Positions 23,808 to 32,561 of a DNA stretch of 40,426 nt are shown here, in pieces; the stretch's first letter is position 1; each line of letters starts with the position of its first letter. Made by a program: the position numbers and the translations under genes. The notes beneath the pieces are model-generated. The model had not been told where the DNA came from, ran no database searches, and was given only the letters and a program-made list of their open reading frames with translations. Source of the stretch: Verrucomicrobiota bacterium (GTDB lineage Bacteria > Verrucomicrobiota > Verrucomicrobiia > Chthoniobacterales > SZAS-18). The DNA lies in contig JAFEGM010000116.1 in assembly GCA_018240025.1 (NCBI GenBank), positions 1 to 40,426 of the forward strand, read 5' to 3'.

Positions 23808-24047
23808 TCACGCGAGCCGTTGCGCGAGCTCGTCGATCTTGTCGGGACGGAAGCCCGACCAGTGATCCTCATCCGTGATGACGACCGGTGCCTGCAGGTA
23901 GCCGAGCGACTTGACCTGTTCGAGCGCTGCGGCGTCTTCGCTGAGGTCGACGACGTCGTACTCGATTCCCTTAGCATCGAGCGCGCGGTGTGTCGCGACG
24001 CACTGTACGCATGATTTCTTGGTGAACAGAAGCGAGCGGAGTTGCAT
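23808..24047 (-). CDS. nrdH: NrdH-type redoxin
   Basis: 79 residues. CVQC active site near residue 11, then ATHRALDAKGIEYDVVDLSED, and the NrdH-specific C-terminus with LGYLQAPVVIT and WSGFRPDKI. Known: a glutaredoxin-like protein that receives electrons from thioredoxin reductase and reduces class Ib ribonucleotide reductase. It normally sits beside nrdI/nrdE; here it is alone. A solitary copy on a mobile element could support nucleotide supply, as in some phages. An upstream TTG would extend it, but the ATG at 24047 gives the usual family length. Confidence 0.88.
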   Translation of the reverse strand: MQLRSLLFTKKSCVQCVATHRALDAKGIEYDVVDLSEDAAALEQVKSLGYLQAPVVITDEDHWSGFRPDKIDELAQRLA

Positions 24048-24326
24048 CGGATGTCTCAGTAGCGCCGTGATTTCAGGTCGCCACGGCAAACCACGAGGCG
24101 TACTCGACGAGGCTAGCGCGGGGCTGGTTGCAGCGCACTATGCGTTGTCCTGAGAGGGGTTTCGCTCTACATATTCCTGATCAGACGGAGGATCGTCCCT
24201 CAGTAACGGCACCTCCGGCCGTTGCGTGCCGAAGTGCTCGGTCTCGGATGAAGGGTTGCGCTGGCAGACTCTATGATAAGTTAGCAGCATGTTTGATGCA
24301 TCGAACGCAACCTTGAGGCTCGGTTG

Positions 24327-25416
24327 GTGACCCGTGAGGTCCGGTCGTTGGCGCCGGTGTTGCTGCTGGATCCGGCTAGGTCGACGTTCGACGAGATGTT
24401 GCGCGGTTACGCGGTGTCAATGCGTTCGCGTGGCCTGTCGGAAAGCACGATCCGAGGCAGTCAGTATGGCGTGAGGCGGTTCTTCCGTTTCGCTGGCACC
24501 TACCCGTGGGAGTGGCGCCCGCAGGATGTCGAGGACTTCACGTCGTCGCTGCTGTCTGGTGGGGAGCCGTTGGCGCATTCCACGATCCGTGGCTATCACC
24601 AAGTTCTGAAGGGCTTCTGCGGGTACATCTCGCATCCGGCCTATGACTGGGTCGACGTCTGCATGGAACGGTTCGGGTCTACACCTGCCCAGATCTGCCA
24701 TCCGTGGAACACATTCGCGCACTTGTCCGAGTTCGAGGCGAAGCCCGCTCGACGGCCGTTCGGGCTACGACGAGCTCGAGGCGTTCTTTGAGCACGCGGA
24801 TCAGCGCGCCCACGACCTGCTCGAGGACCGCAGGAAGGGGGCGTTGCCGGCGCTGCGAGATGCGCAGTTCTTCAAGACGGTCTATGCGTTCGGGCTACGG
24901 CGCCGGGAGGCCGTGATGCTCGACCTGAACGATCTCCGCCCCAATCCCTACGTTCCCGAGTGGGGCGCGTATGCCAAGGTGCAGGTCCGATACGGCAAGG
25001 CGATGAAGGGATCGCCGCCGCGCCGCCGCACCGTGCTGGCCTGCCCGGAGTTCGCGTGGGCCTCAGAGGGGCTGCGCTACTGGGTCGAGGAGGTGCGTCC
25101 CCGTCTCGCCGGCGAAAGCGATGCGCTCTGGATCAGCGAGAGGCGCACCCGCATCACGACCCGCACAGTCGACCAGCGCTTCGCGGAGATCCGCGACGCG
25201 GTCGGCCTGGATCGCGCGTTGACGCTGCACAGCCTCCGCCACTCCTACGTGACCCACCTGATCGAGTTCGGCTACGCCGCCCAGTTCGTCCAGGAGCAGG
25301 TCGGACACAATCACTCGTCAACGACCGCGATCTACACATCCGTCGGCGACGATTTCAAGAACCGGATCTTCCAGGAAGCGCTCCGGCGCGTGCTCGGAGA
25401 AGGAGCGACCGCATGA
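24327..25416 (+). pseudogene. Tyrosine recombinase/integrase, frameshifted
   Basis: Two frames make one integrase. The first (from GTG 24327, GAGG upstream) gives the N-terminal SAM-like domain up to FEAKPARRP near 24757. The second resumes at SGYDELEAFFEHAD and continues to 25416. One extra base (or two missing) near 24755-24762 explains the break. The C-terminal half has the full catalytic set: Arg in FGLRRREAV, Lys in YGKAMKG, HSLRHSYVTHL, VGHNHS and the Tyr in AIYTSV. An intact product would be about 360 residues. It is the first of three overlapping genes. Programmed frameshifting or a sequencing error are alternatives. Confidence 0.85.
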
Positions 25417-25739
25417 CCCGACAGTTCGATTGGCATCTACGCCGCCAGCTCGCCGAGCGCGGCATCTACAAAACCACCGAGTTGGTGCCGCTGCTCGCCG
25501 CGCAGGGCGTGCAGCTGTCACGTGAGCAGGTCTACCGGCTGGTGACCTCCCCGCCACAACGCCTGAGCATCGAGGTCCTCGACGCGCTCTGCGTCATCCT
25601 GGACTGCACCCCGAACGATCTGATCGGCTTCACCGTCGCGGCCCGCAAGCAGCCGAAGGCCGTGGGTGGCGCCACAGTCACCGACATCGGCACACTCAAG
25701 ACCGTGCCCGCACGGATCACCCGACCCGACAGGTCGTGA
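25413..25739 (+). CDS. Helix-turn-helix (XRE-like) protein of the recombinase trio
   Basis: 108 residues. XRE-type helix-turn-helix in ELVPLLAAQGVQLSREQVYR and LVTSPPQRLSIEVLDALCVIL, followed by DCTPNDLIGF, which is typical of small Cro/C1-type regulators. A basic tail (KPKAVGG-like, ITRPDRS) follows. ATGA overlap with the integrase and GTGA overlap with the zinc-ribbon gene. It may control the module or act as a recombination accessory protein. Confidence 0.8.
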   Translation: MTRQFDWHLRRQLAERGIYKTTELVPLLAAQGVQLSREQVYRLVTSPPQRLSIEVLDALCVILDCTPNDLIGFTVAARKQPKAVGGATVTDIGTLKTVPARITRPDRS

Positions 25740-26892
25740 CCTCGCCACGATCCACCGCCCTGCTCGACAACATCTCCGCCCTGCTCGATCACGGTGATCC
25801 GTGGACGACGATCGGAGAGGAAGGAGTGCGCTCACTGCTCGAACAGCTTGCCCCCACGACCATGGGACAGGCGCATCTTCGACGTTTCCTCGCCGACGCG
25901 AACGCGAATTGGACCACGGACGCTGACCCGAATCTTCCCCGTCAAGCGCAGCGGTTGCTGCGGATGCTCCGAGAACGTGGGATCTCGGTCGTGCTCCCTC
26001 TCTGCAGCGGCTGCGGACGGGATCAGCTGCTCACGCAGACACTCGAGGATGGGCGGCGGGTCTGCAACAACTGCCGAGACGCCCGATACACTCGCCGCTG
26101 CGACGGCTGCGACAAGGTCCGGGTGATCTCACACCGCATCGACGGGAAAAGTCTCTGCGGCACCTGCCGCAGGCAGAGGCCTGAGGCGAAAGAGACCTGC
26201 ATCCGCTGCGGCCACGACCGGCTCGTCCAGAACCGCACACCGGACGGCCCCGTCTGCTCGCAATGCGCGCCCGGCAAGATCGAGCCGTGCGTGCATTGCG
26301 GACACAAGCGGCGAGTCCGCGTCCGCTTCCGCGGCGGTGCCACCTGCGAGCCCTGCTTCAACGTCATCCGCCGCACTCGTCGCCCCTGCCCTCGCTGCGG
26401 TGCGGTCGGCCTGGTCGCGTCCGTCGCGGACGATGGCACGCTCGCGTGTTCCACCTGCACCGGGGTGCGGTCCCGCTTCATCTGCGCCGACTGCGGCGTC
26501 GAGGACGTCCGAAACGGGAAACGCTGCTTCCCATGCCTGGCCCGCATCGCCCTGGACGACCTGTTCGCCGCCGGGACGTCCGCCCGCCGTCAGGCTCTCG
26601 AACCGCTCCGGCAACGCCTGCTGCGCCATCCGGAACCCAAGAGCATGGCGCGTTGGCCCGGCCGCAGCGCATCCGCGAAGATTCTGCGCGAGATCCTCAC
26701 CGAGCGCATTGACCTCACCCACGAGGCATTGGACCAGCAGGCTAGCGTTCAGGCGGTGAGCCTGCTGCGACACGCGCTCGTCGACGTCGGCGTGCTCGAT
26801 CCGCGGGACACCGCTTGGGTGCAGTTCGTGGCCTGGATCGAGACGTTCCTCGAGGGCCACCCTGAGCAGATGGTGCGCATCCTTGGACCGTT
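25736..26892 (+). pseudogene. Six-zinc-ribbon recombinase-module protein, 5' part, interrupted by IS1182
   Basis: GTG start overlapping the previous stop. 385 codons lie before the IS; the frame runs to a stop at 26938 inside the element. After a helical N-terminus (1-85), six zinc ribbons follow in tandem, about residues 90-268, each CxxC then CxxC 13-20 residues later: CSGC/CNNC, CDGC/CGTC, CIRC/CSQC, CVHC/CEPC, CPRC/CSTC, CADC/CFPC. Joining 26892 to 28649 restores one frame reading ILGPFCRWHVPAR across the junction, for a product of 652 residues. See the 3' part for the second domain. Confidence 0.85.
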
Positions 26893-28644
26893 GAGGCTGT
26901 CGCGTGAATCGGCATCTTCTCCGGAGCGGCGTGCGTGAGTTTATGCCTGATCAGGGGATGATTAGGTGTGGTGAATGTGCGTCGCGCTGATCGTGATCAG
27001 GTGTTTCTGCTGCCGCCGTCGGTGCGGGACTGGCTGCCGGAGGATCATCTGGCCTGGTTCGTGATCGATGTGGTCGACGAGCTTGATCTGTCCGCGTTCT
27101 ACGGGTCGTATCGCGCGGACGGTCGCGGCGGCGCGGTCTACGATCCCGCCGTGATGCTCGCCGTGCTGCTCTACGCGTACTGCACCGGCGAACGCTCCTC
27201 GCGGCGGATCGAGCGGCGGTTGGTCGAGGACGTCGCCTACCGGGTCCTCGCCGCGAACCAGACCCCTGATCACGCGACCCTGGCCCGGTTCCGGCGCCGC
27301 CATCAGGACGCGATCGGCGCGCTGTTCGGGCAGGTCCTCAGCCTCTGCGTGAAAGCGGGGCTGGTCGACACGGGGGTGGTCGCGATCGACGGCACGAAGA
27401 TCGCGGCCGACGCGTCGTTCTTCGCCAACCGGAACGCGGAGGAGTTGGCCGCGGAGATCCTCACCGAAGCGGAACAGACCGATGCTGCCGAAGACGAGCA
27501 ATTCGGTGTGGCCCGTGGTGACGAGCTGCCCGGGCAGTGGGCAGGTGGCCGAGACCGGCGCGACCGGATCCGGGTGGCGCTGGACGAGATCCAGCGGGAG
27601 AAGGCCCGCGACTACGAGTCCCGGGTGGCGGAACGAGAACGCAAGGAACGGGAGTCCGGGAAAGGGCTGACCGGCCCGAAGCCGTCCCCGAATACGGCGC
27701 GGCGCGCCGGGGCGAGGAAGGCGAACACCACCGATCCGCACTCCCGCATCATCGCGCACGCCTCCAAGGGCGTGATGCAGGGCTACAACGCGCAGACCGC
27801 GGCAACGGAGGGGCAGATCATCGTTGCTGCGGATGTCGCGGCGACCACCAACGACCAGCCCCACTTCATCCCGATGGCCGCCGCGGTCGTGGAGAATCTG
27901 GCCGCCGCCGGCGATGCCGGCCCGGTGGGTGTGTTCCTCGCTGACGCCGGCTACTGGACTGCGGCGAACGGCACCACCGACGTCGGCGCGGAGGCGCTGA
28001 TCGCGACCCGCAAGACCGCCTGGCGCAAGGCCCCGAAACCCGACGACGACAAACTACTCGTGCTCGCCAAGGTCAACCGGGGCGAGCTGTCACTGCGGAA
28101 AGCTGGGGAGATCCTCGGCGTCTCCTACACCTGGGTGCGGGACATGACGAAACGCTACTTCGGGACCGACGGCGAGCTGATCACCACCCGCACCAGCGAA
28201 CCCGAACCCGACGAATGGATCCCCGTGATCGAGCAAGTCGACCGTGGTGAGATCTCCAAACGCGCCGCCGCGGACCGGCTCACGGTGTCCGTGAACCGGG
28301 TCAACGTGATGCTCGCCCACGTCCGAGGGGAACACATCGATCCCGTCATCGCACGGCAGCAGATGGACGACAAACTCGGACACCTCATCGGCGCGAAGCT
28401 CTACGCGAAACGACAGCACAGCATCGAGCCCGTCTTCGGCAACATCAAGAACAACCTCGGCTACCGAAGATTCACCCGCCGTGGCCTCGATGCAGTGCAA
28501 AGCGAATGGCGGCTGATCTGCACCGCCCACAACCTCCTCAAACTCCGCACCCCGAGCACCACCTGAAACGATGGGGCCAGACGGCCCGTCAACAGCCCTC
28601 CACCATCGCGGACTCAAGCCGCCACCGATTCACGCGACAGCCTC
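26893..28644 (+). mobile_element. IS1182-family insertion sequence, complete
   Basis: Perfect 20-bp terminal inverted repeats, GAGGCTGTCGCGTGAATCGG at 26893-26912 and its reverse complement at 28625-28644, with the direct repeat CGTT on both sides (26889-26892 and 28645-28648). Length 1752 bp, one transposase gene. It splits the zinc-ribbon gene of the recombinase trio. Confidence 0.92.
26968..28566 (+). CDS. IS1182-family transposase
   Basis: 532 residues from GTG. Start and N-terminal pattern VFLLPPSVRDWLPEDHLAWF, then YDPAVMLAVLLYAYCTGERS, are typical of IS1182/IS5-like transposases. DDE residues lie in VVAIDGTKIAADAS, VFLADAGYW and SIEPVFGNIKNNLGYRRF. Between the second Asp and the Glu, about residues 368-460, there is an extra segment with two helix-turn-helix-like units (GELSLRKAGEILGVSYTWVR and GEISKRAAADRLTVSVNRVN), which is unusual for the family as I know it. 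The gene appears intact. Confidence 0.9.
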   Translation: MVNVRRADRDQVFLLPPSVRDWLPEDHLAWFVIDVVDELDLSAFYGSYRADGRGGAVYDPAVMLAVLLYAYCTGERSSRRIERRLVEDVAYRVLAANQTPDHATLARFRRRHQDAIGALFGQVLSLCVKAGLVDTGVVAIDGTKIAADASFFANRNAEELAAEILTEAEQTDAAEDEQFGVARGDELPGQWAGGRDRRDRIRVALDEIQREKARDYESRVAERERKERESGKGLTGPKPSPNTARRAGARKANTTDPHSRIIAHASKGVMQGYNAQTAATEGQIIVAADVAATTNDQPHFIPMAAAVVENLAAAGDAGPVGVFLADAGYWTAANGTTDVGAEALIATRKTAWRKAPKPDDDKLLVLAKVNRGELSLRKAGEILGVSYTWVRDMTKRYFGTDGELITTRTSEPEPDEWIPVIEQVDRGEISKRAAADRLTVSVNRVNVMLAHVRGEHIDPVIARQQMDDKLGHLIGAKLYAKRQHSIEPVFGNIKNNLGYRRFTRRGLDAVQSEWRLICTAHNLLKLRTPSTT

Positions 28645-28648
28645 CGTT

Positions 28649-29450
28649 CTGCCGGTGGCACGTTCCGGCCCGCACCCGGCTCCTCATCCAGCGCAACGGG
28701 ATCACCGACGGCACCTTCGTTCGCGCCCGCCGCATCTGCCGGATCGCGGCCCACTTCCTCACCGACCTCGACGCTCAGCAGCTCGAGCTGAAGACCGCAT
28801 CACAGCACGCCGTAGAGTCCTACCTCGACCGGCACCCACGCCACTTCGAGCCGCTCGCAGTGTTCCTGCGGTGGGCGTCGCACAGCGCCGCCGCCGATCG
28901 TATCCACCCGGTCCCTTCTCCCTACGCCGACCCCTACACCGCCTACCCGATCGACACCTACCGGGCATGGATGCGGCGGTTCGCGACCGACGATACGATC
29001 CCACTCAGGGCCCGCATCTGCGGGCTTATCGCGGGGATCACCGGCAGGCCAATCACGACCATCGCCAGCCTGACCACCGCGAGCATCATCGACGACGGCG
29101 ACGAGATGCTGCTACGCCTCGGGACCTCGCCCGTCCAACTGCCACCGCCCATACCCGCCTTGATCAGACGGCAACTCGCCGCCCCACGGCGATGGGACAC
29201 GGAATCGACCTGGATGTTCCCATCTAGACTGCGCGCTGGAGCACACGTGCATGCCAGCCGATTCGCGGTCGACTTGCAGCGCCTGAACTGTCGGGTGGTT
29301 GGACTTCGCGGCGCCGCGCTGCTCAACCTCGCCGCGACAATGCCCGTCGGCCCACTCTGCGACCTCACCGGCATGTCATCGAACGTCGCCGCACGCTGGC
29401 AGGTCGTGGCCGCATCCGCCTACGCGCAGTACCCTGCGATACGTATCTGA
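28649..29450 (+). pseudogene. Six-zinc-ribbon recombinase-module protein, 3' part
   Basis: 266 residues downstream of the IS, in frame with 25736-26892 once the element and one CGTT are removed. It carries a degenerate tyrosine-recombinase-like fold: a core-binding-like helical part (ARRICRIAAHFLTDLD, VFLRWASHSAAAD), then RICGLIAGITGRPITTIASL, aligned with catalytic box I but without its Arg in the usual place. The box II region reads GLRGAALLNLAATMP, keeping one Arg but no HxxRH, and ends NVAARW where the nucleophilic Tyr would be. A non-catalytic partner of the integrase is inferred. Confidence 0.75.
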
Positions 29451-29502
29451 GCCCACCGAACGAAACCCTGTTGCGGGGACGTGTCTTGCCGTAGGTGACC
29501 GA

Positions 29503-29808
29503 TCAGATGGTGCCGTCGGTAAAGGGGATGAGCCAGTCGATCGCTTCGACGACGGCGTGTGGAACAATGCTGCTGATCTGGGCGCGATTCTCAGGCACGG
29601 TACGGATGAGTCCGGCCACGCGCAGCACGCCGAGATGGTGGCTGGCGCCGAACCTGGAGATCTCCGCTCCTACGGCAATCTGCGTGATGCTGAGGCCCGG
29701 CTGGCCGTTTTCGTGGGCGCGTCGGAGCAGGTGCAGGATGGCGCGACGATCGTCGTGGGTGAGAGCGGCGAACACTTTGCCCAGATCGATCTCTTCCTCG
29801 GTGGTCAT
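29503..29808 (-). CDS. ArsR-type winged helix regulator
   Basis: 101 residues from the ATG at 29808; a TTG at 29820 is possible. Winged helix: LGKVFAALTHDDRRAILHLL, SITQIAVGAEISRFGASHHL, GVLRVAGLIRTVPE, with a C-terminal dimer helix. No metal-ligand cluster, so it may sense another signal. It has no clear ribosome-binding site and may be leaderless. On the minus strand downstream of the YbhB/GMC/ADH genes, separated by a hairpin. Confidence 0.78.
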   Translation of the reverse strand: MTTEEEIDLGKVFAALTHDDRRAILHLLRRAHENGQPGLSITQIAVGAEISRFGASHHLGVLRVAGLIRTVPENRAQISSIVPHAVVEAIDWLIPFTDGTI

Positions 29809-29854
29809 CGGAACAGTCAAGAACCAGGTCCTCGCTCATCTCGGTAGCGATGAA

Positions 29855-29890
29855 GCCGCGGAGCCGCCTCCCCAAGGGCGACTCCGCGGC
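29855..29890 (-). terminator. Hairpin between the YbhB-like and ArsR genes
   Basis: GCCGCGGAG (29855-29863) pairs perfectly with 29882-29890; 18-nt loop. Probable terminator of the leftward oxidoreductase operon, though no U-tract is visible. Confidence 0.45.
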
Positions 29891-29905
29891 GGACATCAGG
29901 TGGGA

Positions 29906-30436
29906 TCAGAGTGCTTCCCACCACCCGACGAGCACTGCGCGTGCGAGCGTGTGTCCGGACAGGTTGAATCCGAGGAACGCGGGGGTCGCGGCGTGGTCGA
30001 GGCCGAGGCTGTCGACGTCGACGGCATGCACTGCGACGTAGTACTTGTGCTTGCCGCTGCCCTTGGGCGGTGCGGCGCCGAGGTACTGCGTGAGTCCCGC
30101 GTCGTTGGCGAGTTGCCAGGCTCCGGCGGGCAGCCCGGATCCTTCCGCGTCTCCCGCACCCGCGGCGAGCTGGGTGGTCGTGGCGGGGATGTCTGCGACG
30201 GCCCAGTGCCAGAAGCCGCTGCCGGTGGGAGCGGTGGGGTCGTAGACGGTGACGACGAAGCTCTTCGTCTCGGGCGGGAAGCCGCTCCAGCTCAACTGCG
30301 GGGATCGGTCCTCACCGCCGGCGCCGAAGATGCCGCTGACCTGCGGGATTCGCAGGCGGGCGCCGTCGGCGGGGATGTCGTCGCTGGTGACGGTGAACGC
30401 GGGCACTTCGGCGATCGCGTCGTAGGGCGTGGTCAT
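29906..30436 (-). CDS. YbhB/YbcL-like phosphatidylethanolamine-binding family protein
   Basis: 176 residues. PEBP signatures: SPQLSWSGFPPETKSFVVTVYDPTAP in part (ligand-pocket DP motif), GFWHWAVADIPA, the GAGDAEGSGLPAGAW loop, and YLGAAPPKGSGKHKYYVAVHAVD. Small cytosolic ligand-binding proteins of unclear role in bacteria. Good ribosome-binding site GGAAGG. It follows the GMC dehydrogenase by 18 bases and is probably cotranscribed. Confidence 0.87.
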   Translation of the reverse strand: MTTPYDAIAEVPAFTVTSDDIPADGARLRIPQVSGIFGAGGEDRSPQLSWSGFPPETKSFVVTVYDPTAPTGSGFWHWAVADIPATTTQLAAGAGDAEGSGLPAGAWQLANDAGLTQYLGAAPPKGSGKHKYYVAVHAVDVDSLGLDHAATPAFLGFNLSGHTLARAVLVGWWEAL

Positions 30437-30454
30437 GAGGGTGTTCCTTCCGTG

Positions 30455-32020
30455 TCAGAGGTTTTGCGCGGCCAGCTGGTCGGCGATGTAGTCGGCCTGC
30501 CGGATCGCCAGGGCGACGATGGTGAGGGTGGGGTTGGCTGCCGCGCCGGTGGTGAAGACGGAACCGTCGCTGATGAACAGGTTGGGCACGTCGTGCGCGC
30601 GACCCCACTTGTCGACCACGCCGTCGTCGGGCTTGGCGCTCATCCGGGCGGTGCCGAGGTTGTGCGTGGACGGGTAGGGCGGGGTGCGGTGGGTGCGGAT
30701 GGCATCGACCGACCGGTAGAGCTCCGCCGACTTCGTGTACGCGTGCTCGCGCATTGCGATGTCGTTGGGGTGATCGTCGAAGTGCACGTTCGCGACCGGC
30801 AGCCCGTTCGCATCCAGGACGGACGGGTCGAGGGTGATCCGGTTGGTGGACTGCGGCAGGTCCTCGCCGACGAGCCACATCCCGGCGGTGTGCGCGTACG
30901 AGTCGAGGAACGTCGTGAACTCGCGTCCCCACGCGCCCGGGCTGAGGAACTTCGCCAGGAACGCGGGGCCGAGCGCGATCGTCTCCATGTAGTAGCCGCC
31001 CGCGAAGCCGCGGCTGGTGTCGTGCACGGACTCGTCCGCGATGATCCCCGCCATCGTCTCGCCCCGGTAGAAGCGGACGGGCTGCTCGAACTGCGCGTAC
31101 GTGGAGCCGGTCATGTGCCGCATGTAGTTGCGTCCCACCTGCCCGGAGGAGTTCGCGAGCCCGTCGGGGAACATCGCCGACTCCGACAGCAGCAGCAGCC
31201 GTGCGGTCTCGATCGAGTTCGCCGCCACCGCGACCAGGCGCGCCTTCTGGCGGTGCAGCGACCCGTCCTTGGTGACGTAGAGCACCGCATCCGCTCTGCC
31301 GTGGGCGTCGTGGCTGATCCGAACGACCTGCGAGTCCGGCCGCAGGTCCAGCAGCCCGGTCGCCTCGGCGCGCGGGATCTCACGGACCAGGGTGCTCCAC
31401 TTGGACTTGTTCTTGTCACCCTGAAAGTTGAAACCGTCCTGGATGGAGGCGGGTCGGCCGTCGTACTCCTCGGCGTTCGTCGCGTAGGGGCCGGTCGCGT
31501 AGTGCTTGTAGCCGACGCGCTTGGCGCCCTCAGCGAACACTTTGTAATTGTTGTTCGCCGGCAGCGGCTTGCGGCCGTGACGGTGGGTGGAGCCCATCGC
31601 GATCTCCGCCCGGTCGTAGTACGGGGCAAGGTCGTCGAGGTCGATCGGCCAGTCCAGCAGGGTGGCCCCGTCGACGTGCCCGTACGCGGTGCGCGCCTTG
31701 AACTCGTGCGCCTTGAACCGCGGGGTCGCCCCCGACCAGTGCGTCGTGGTGCCGCCGACGGCCTTCACGACCCAGGCGGGCAGGTTCGGGAAGTCCTGCC
31801 CGACCCGCCACGACCCGGAGGTGGTGCGGGAGTCGGTCCAGGCGAGCTGGGCGAACGACTCCCATTCCTCGTTGATGTAGTCCTCGTTGCGCAGGTAGGG
31901 CCCCGCCTCCAGCAGAACGACAGGGATCCCCTTCGCGGTCAGCTCGTAGGCGAGCGTCCCGCCGCCCGCGCCGGAGCCGATGATGACGACCGCCTCGTCG
32001 TCGTGATCGATCGCGCTCAT
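30455..32020 (-). CDS. GMC-type FAD-dependent dehydrogenase (gluconate/sorbitol dehydrogenase-like large subunit)
   Basis: 521 residues. FAD-binding VVIIGSGAGGGTLAYEL at 10-27, substrate domain with GGTTTHWSGATPRF, and C-terminal active-site residues in STHNLGTARM (His) and GAAANPTLTIVALAI (Asn), the layout of GMC oxidoreductases. Pairing with a subunit-3-like partner that overlaps its start by ATGA matches multi-subunit polyol/gluconate dehydrogenases. No cytochrome c subunit is present, so the electron acceptor is unknown. A polyol or sugar-acid substrate fits the glycerol genes nearby but is not proven. Confidence 0.87.
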   Translation of the reverse strand: MSAIDHDDEAVVIIGSGAGGGTLAYELTAKGIPVVLLEAGPYLRNEDYINEEWESFAQLAWTDSRTTSGSWRVGQDFPNLPAWVVKAVGGTTTHWSGATPRFKAHEFKARTAYGHVDGATLLDWPIDLDDLAPYYDRAEIAMGSTHRHGRKPLPANNNYKVFAEGAKRVGYKHYATGPYATNAEEYDGRPASIQDGFNFQGDKNKSKWSTLVREIPRAEATGLLDLRPDSQVVRISHDAHGRADAVLYVTKDGSLHRQKARLVAVAANSIETARLLLLSESAMFPDGLANSSGQVGRNYMRHMTGSTYAQFEQPVRFYRGETMAGIIADESVHDTSRGFAGGYYMETIALGPAFLAKFLSPGAWGREFTTFLDSYAHTAGMWLVGEDLPQSTNRITLDPSVLDANGLPVANVHFDDHPNDIAMREHAYTKSAELYRSVDAIRTHRTPPYPSTHNLGTARMSAKPDDGVVDKWGRAHDVPNLFISDGSVFTTGAAANPTLTIVALAIRQADYIADQLAAQNL

Positions 32021-32526
32021 ATCGTCGCCACCTTCTTCGTGTCGCTGAAACTGACCTGCAGACCCGGCACGGGCGGCAGGTACTCGACGAGCGGCTCACC
32101 GTCGTACTCGGTGATCCGTGGGTCGGGCAGCCAGTCCAGGTCATCGAATCCGCGGTGCAGGTACCCGCCCTGGTCGAACGAGGCGCCCTCGTAGCCGAGC
32201 AGCTCCCACGTCTCCGGGTCGCTGTAGAGGGTGACGACGCTGCTGGTGAGCAGGATCTGGAAGAACTCCGTCTGCCGGATGCTCTGCAGGATCCGGGACA
32301 GCTCGTCCACCGCGACGGCCTGCAGGTCGCCGCCGACGACGGCTTCCAAGCTGCGCACGCCCTCGGCGACGACACCGTACTGGTGCGCCGAGCCGGTGAC
32401 GTTGCGCAGAATCGTCTCGGCCGAGCGCAGATACGGCCCGTCGCTGAGACGGTCGTGGGGGAAGATCGCCCGGATGATCCGGGCGAGTGACGCTGGGGCG
32501 GCGTCCGGGGGTGTGGGTGTGACCAC
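32017..32526 (-). CDS. Gluconate 2-dehydrogenase subunit 3-like protein
   Basis: 169 residues from GTG at 32526, chosen because GAAGGAG lies 6 bases upstream; an ATG at 32556 gives 10 more residues but lacks a good site. Family features: LARIIRAIFPHDRLSDGPYL, QSIRQTEFFQILLTSSVVTLY and PETWELLGYEGASF. Members act as the small subunit of GMC-type dehydrogenases and help assembly or export. No twin-arginine signal is present, so the complex is likely cytosolic. Its stop overlaps the GMC start. Confidence 0.82.
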   Translation of the reverse strand: MVTPTPPDAAPASLARIIRAIFPHDRLSDGPYLRSAETILRNVTGSAHQYGVVAEGVRSLEAVVGGDLQAVAVDELSRILQSIRQTEFFQILLTSSVVTLYSDPETWELLGYEGASFDQGGYLHRGFDDLDWLPDPRITEYDGEPLVEYLPPVPGLQVSFSDTKKVATI

Positions 32527-32561
32527 GGTGATCTCCTTCGATTCGGGTGGTGCCATCTGGG

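Noticed and set aside
24048..24326. Attachment site of the recombinase trio upstream of the integrase
   Set aside because: A GATGCATC palindrome is present, but no matching sequence was found beyond 29450, so no borders can be assigned.
26968..26980. GTGAATGTG at the IS1182 transposase start as a fifth operator
   Set aside because: Only nine bases match, there is no second half and it lies inside a different mobile element.
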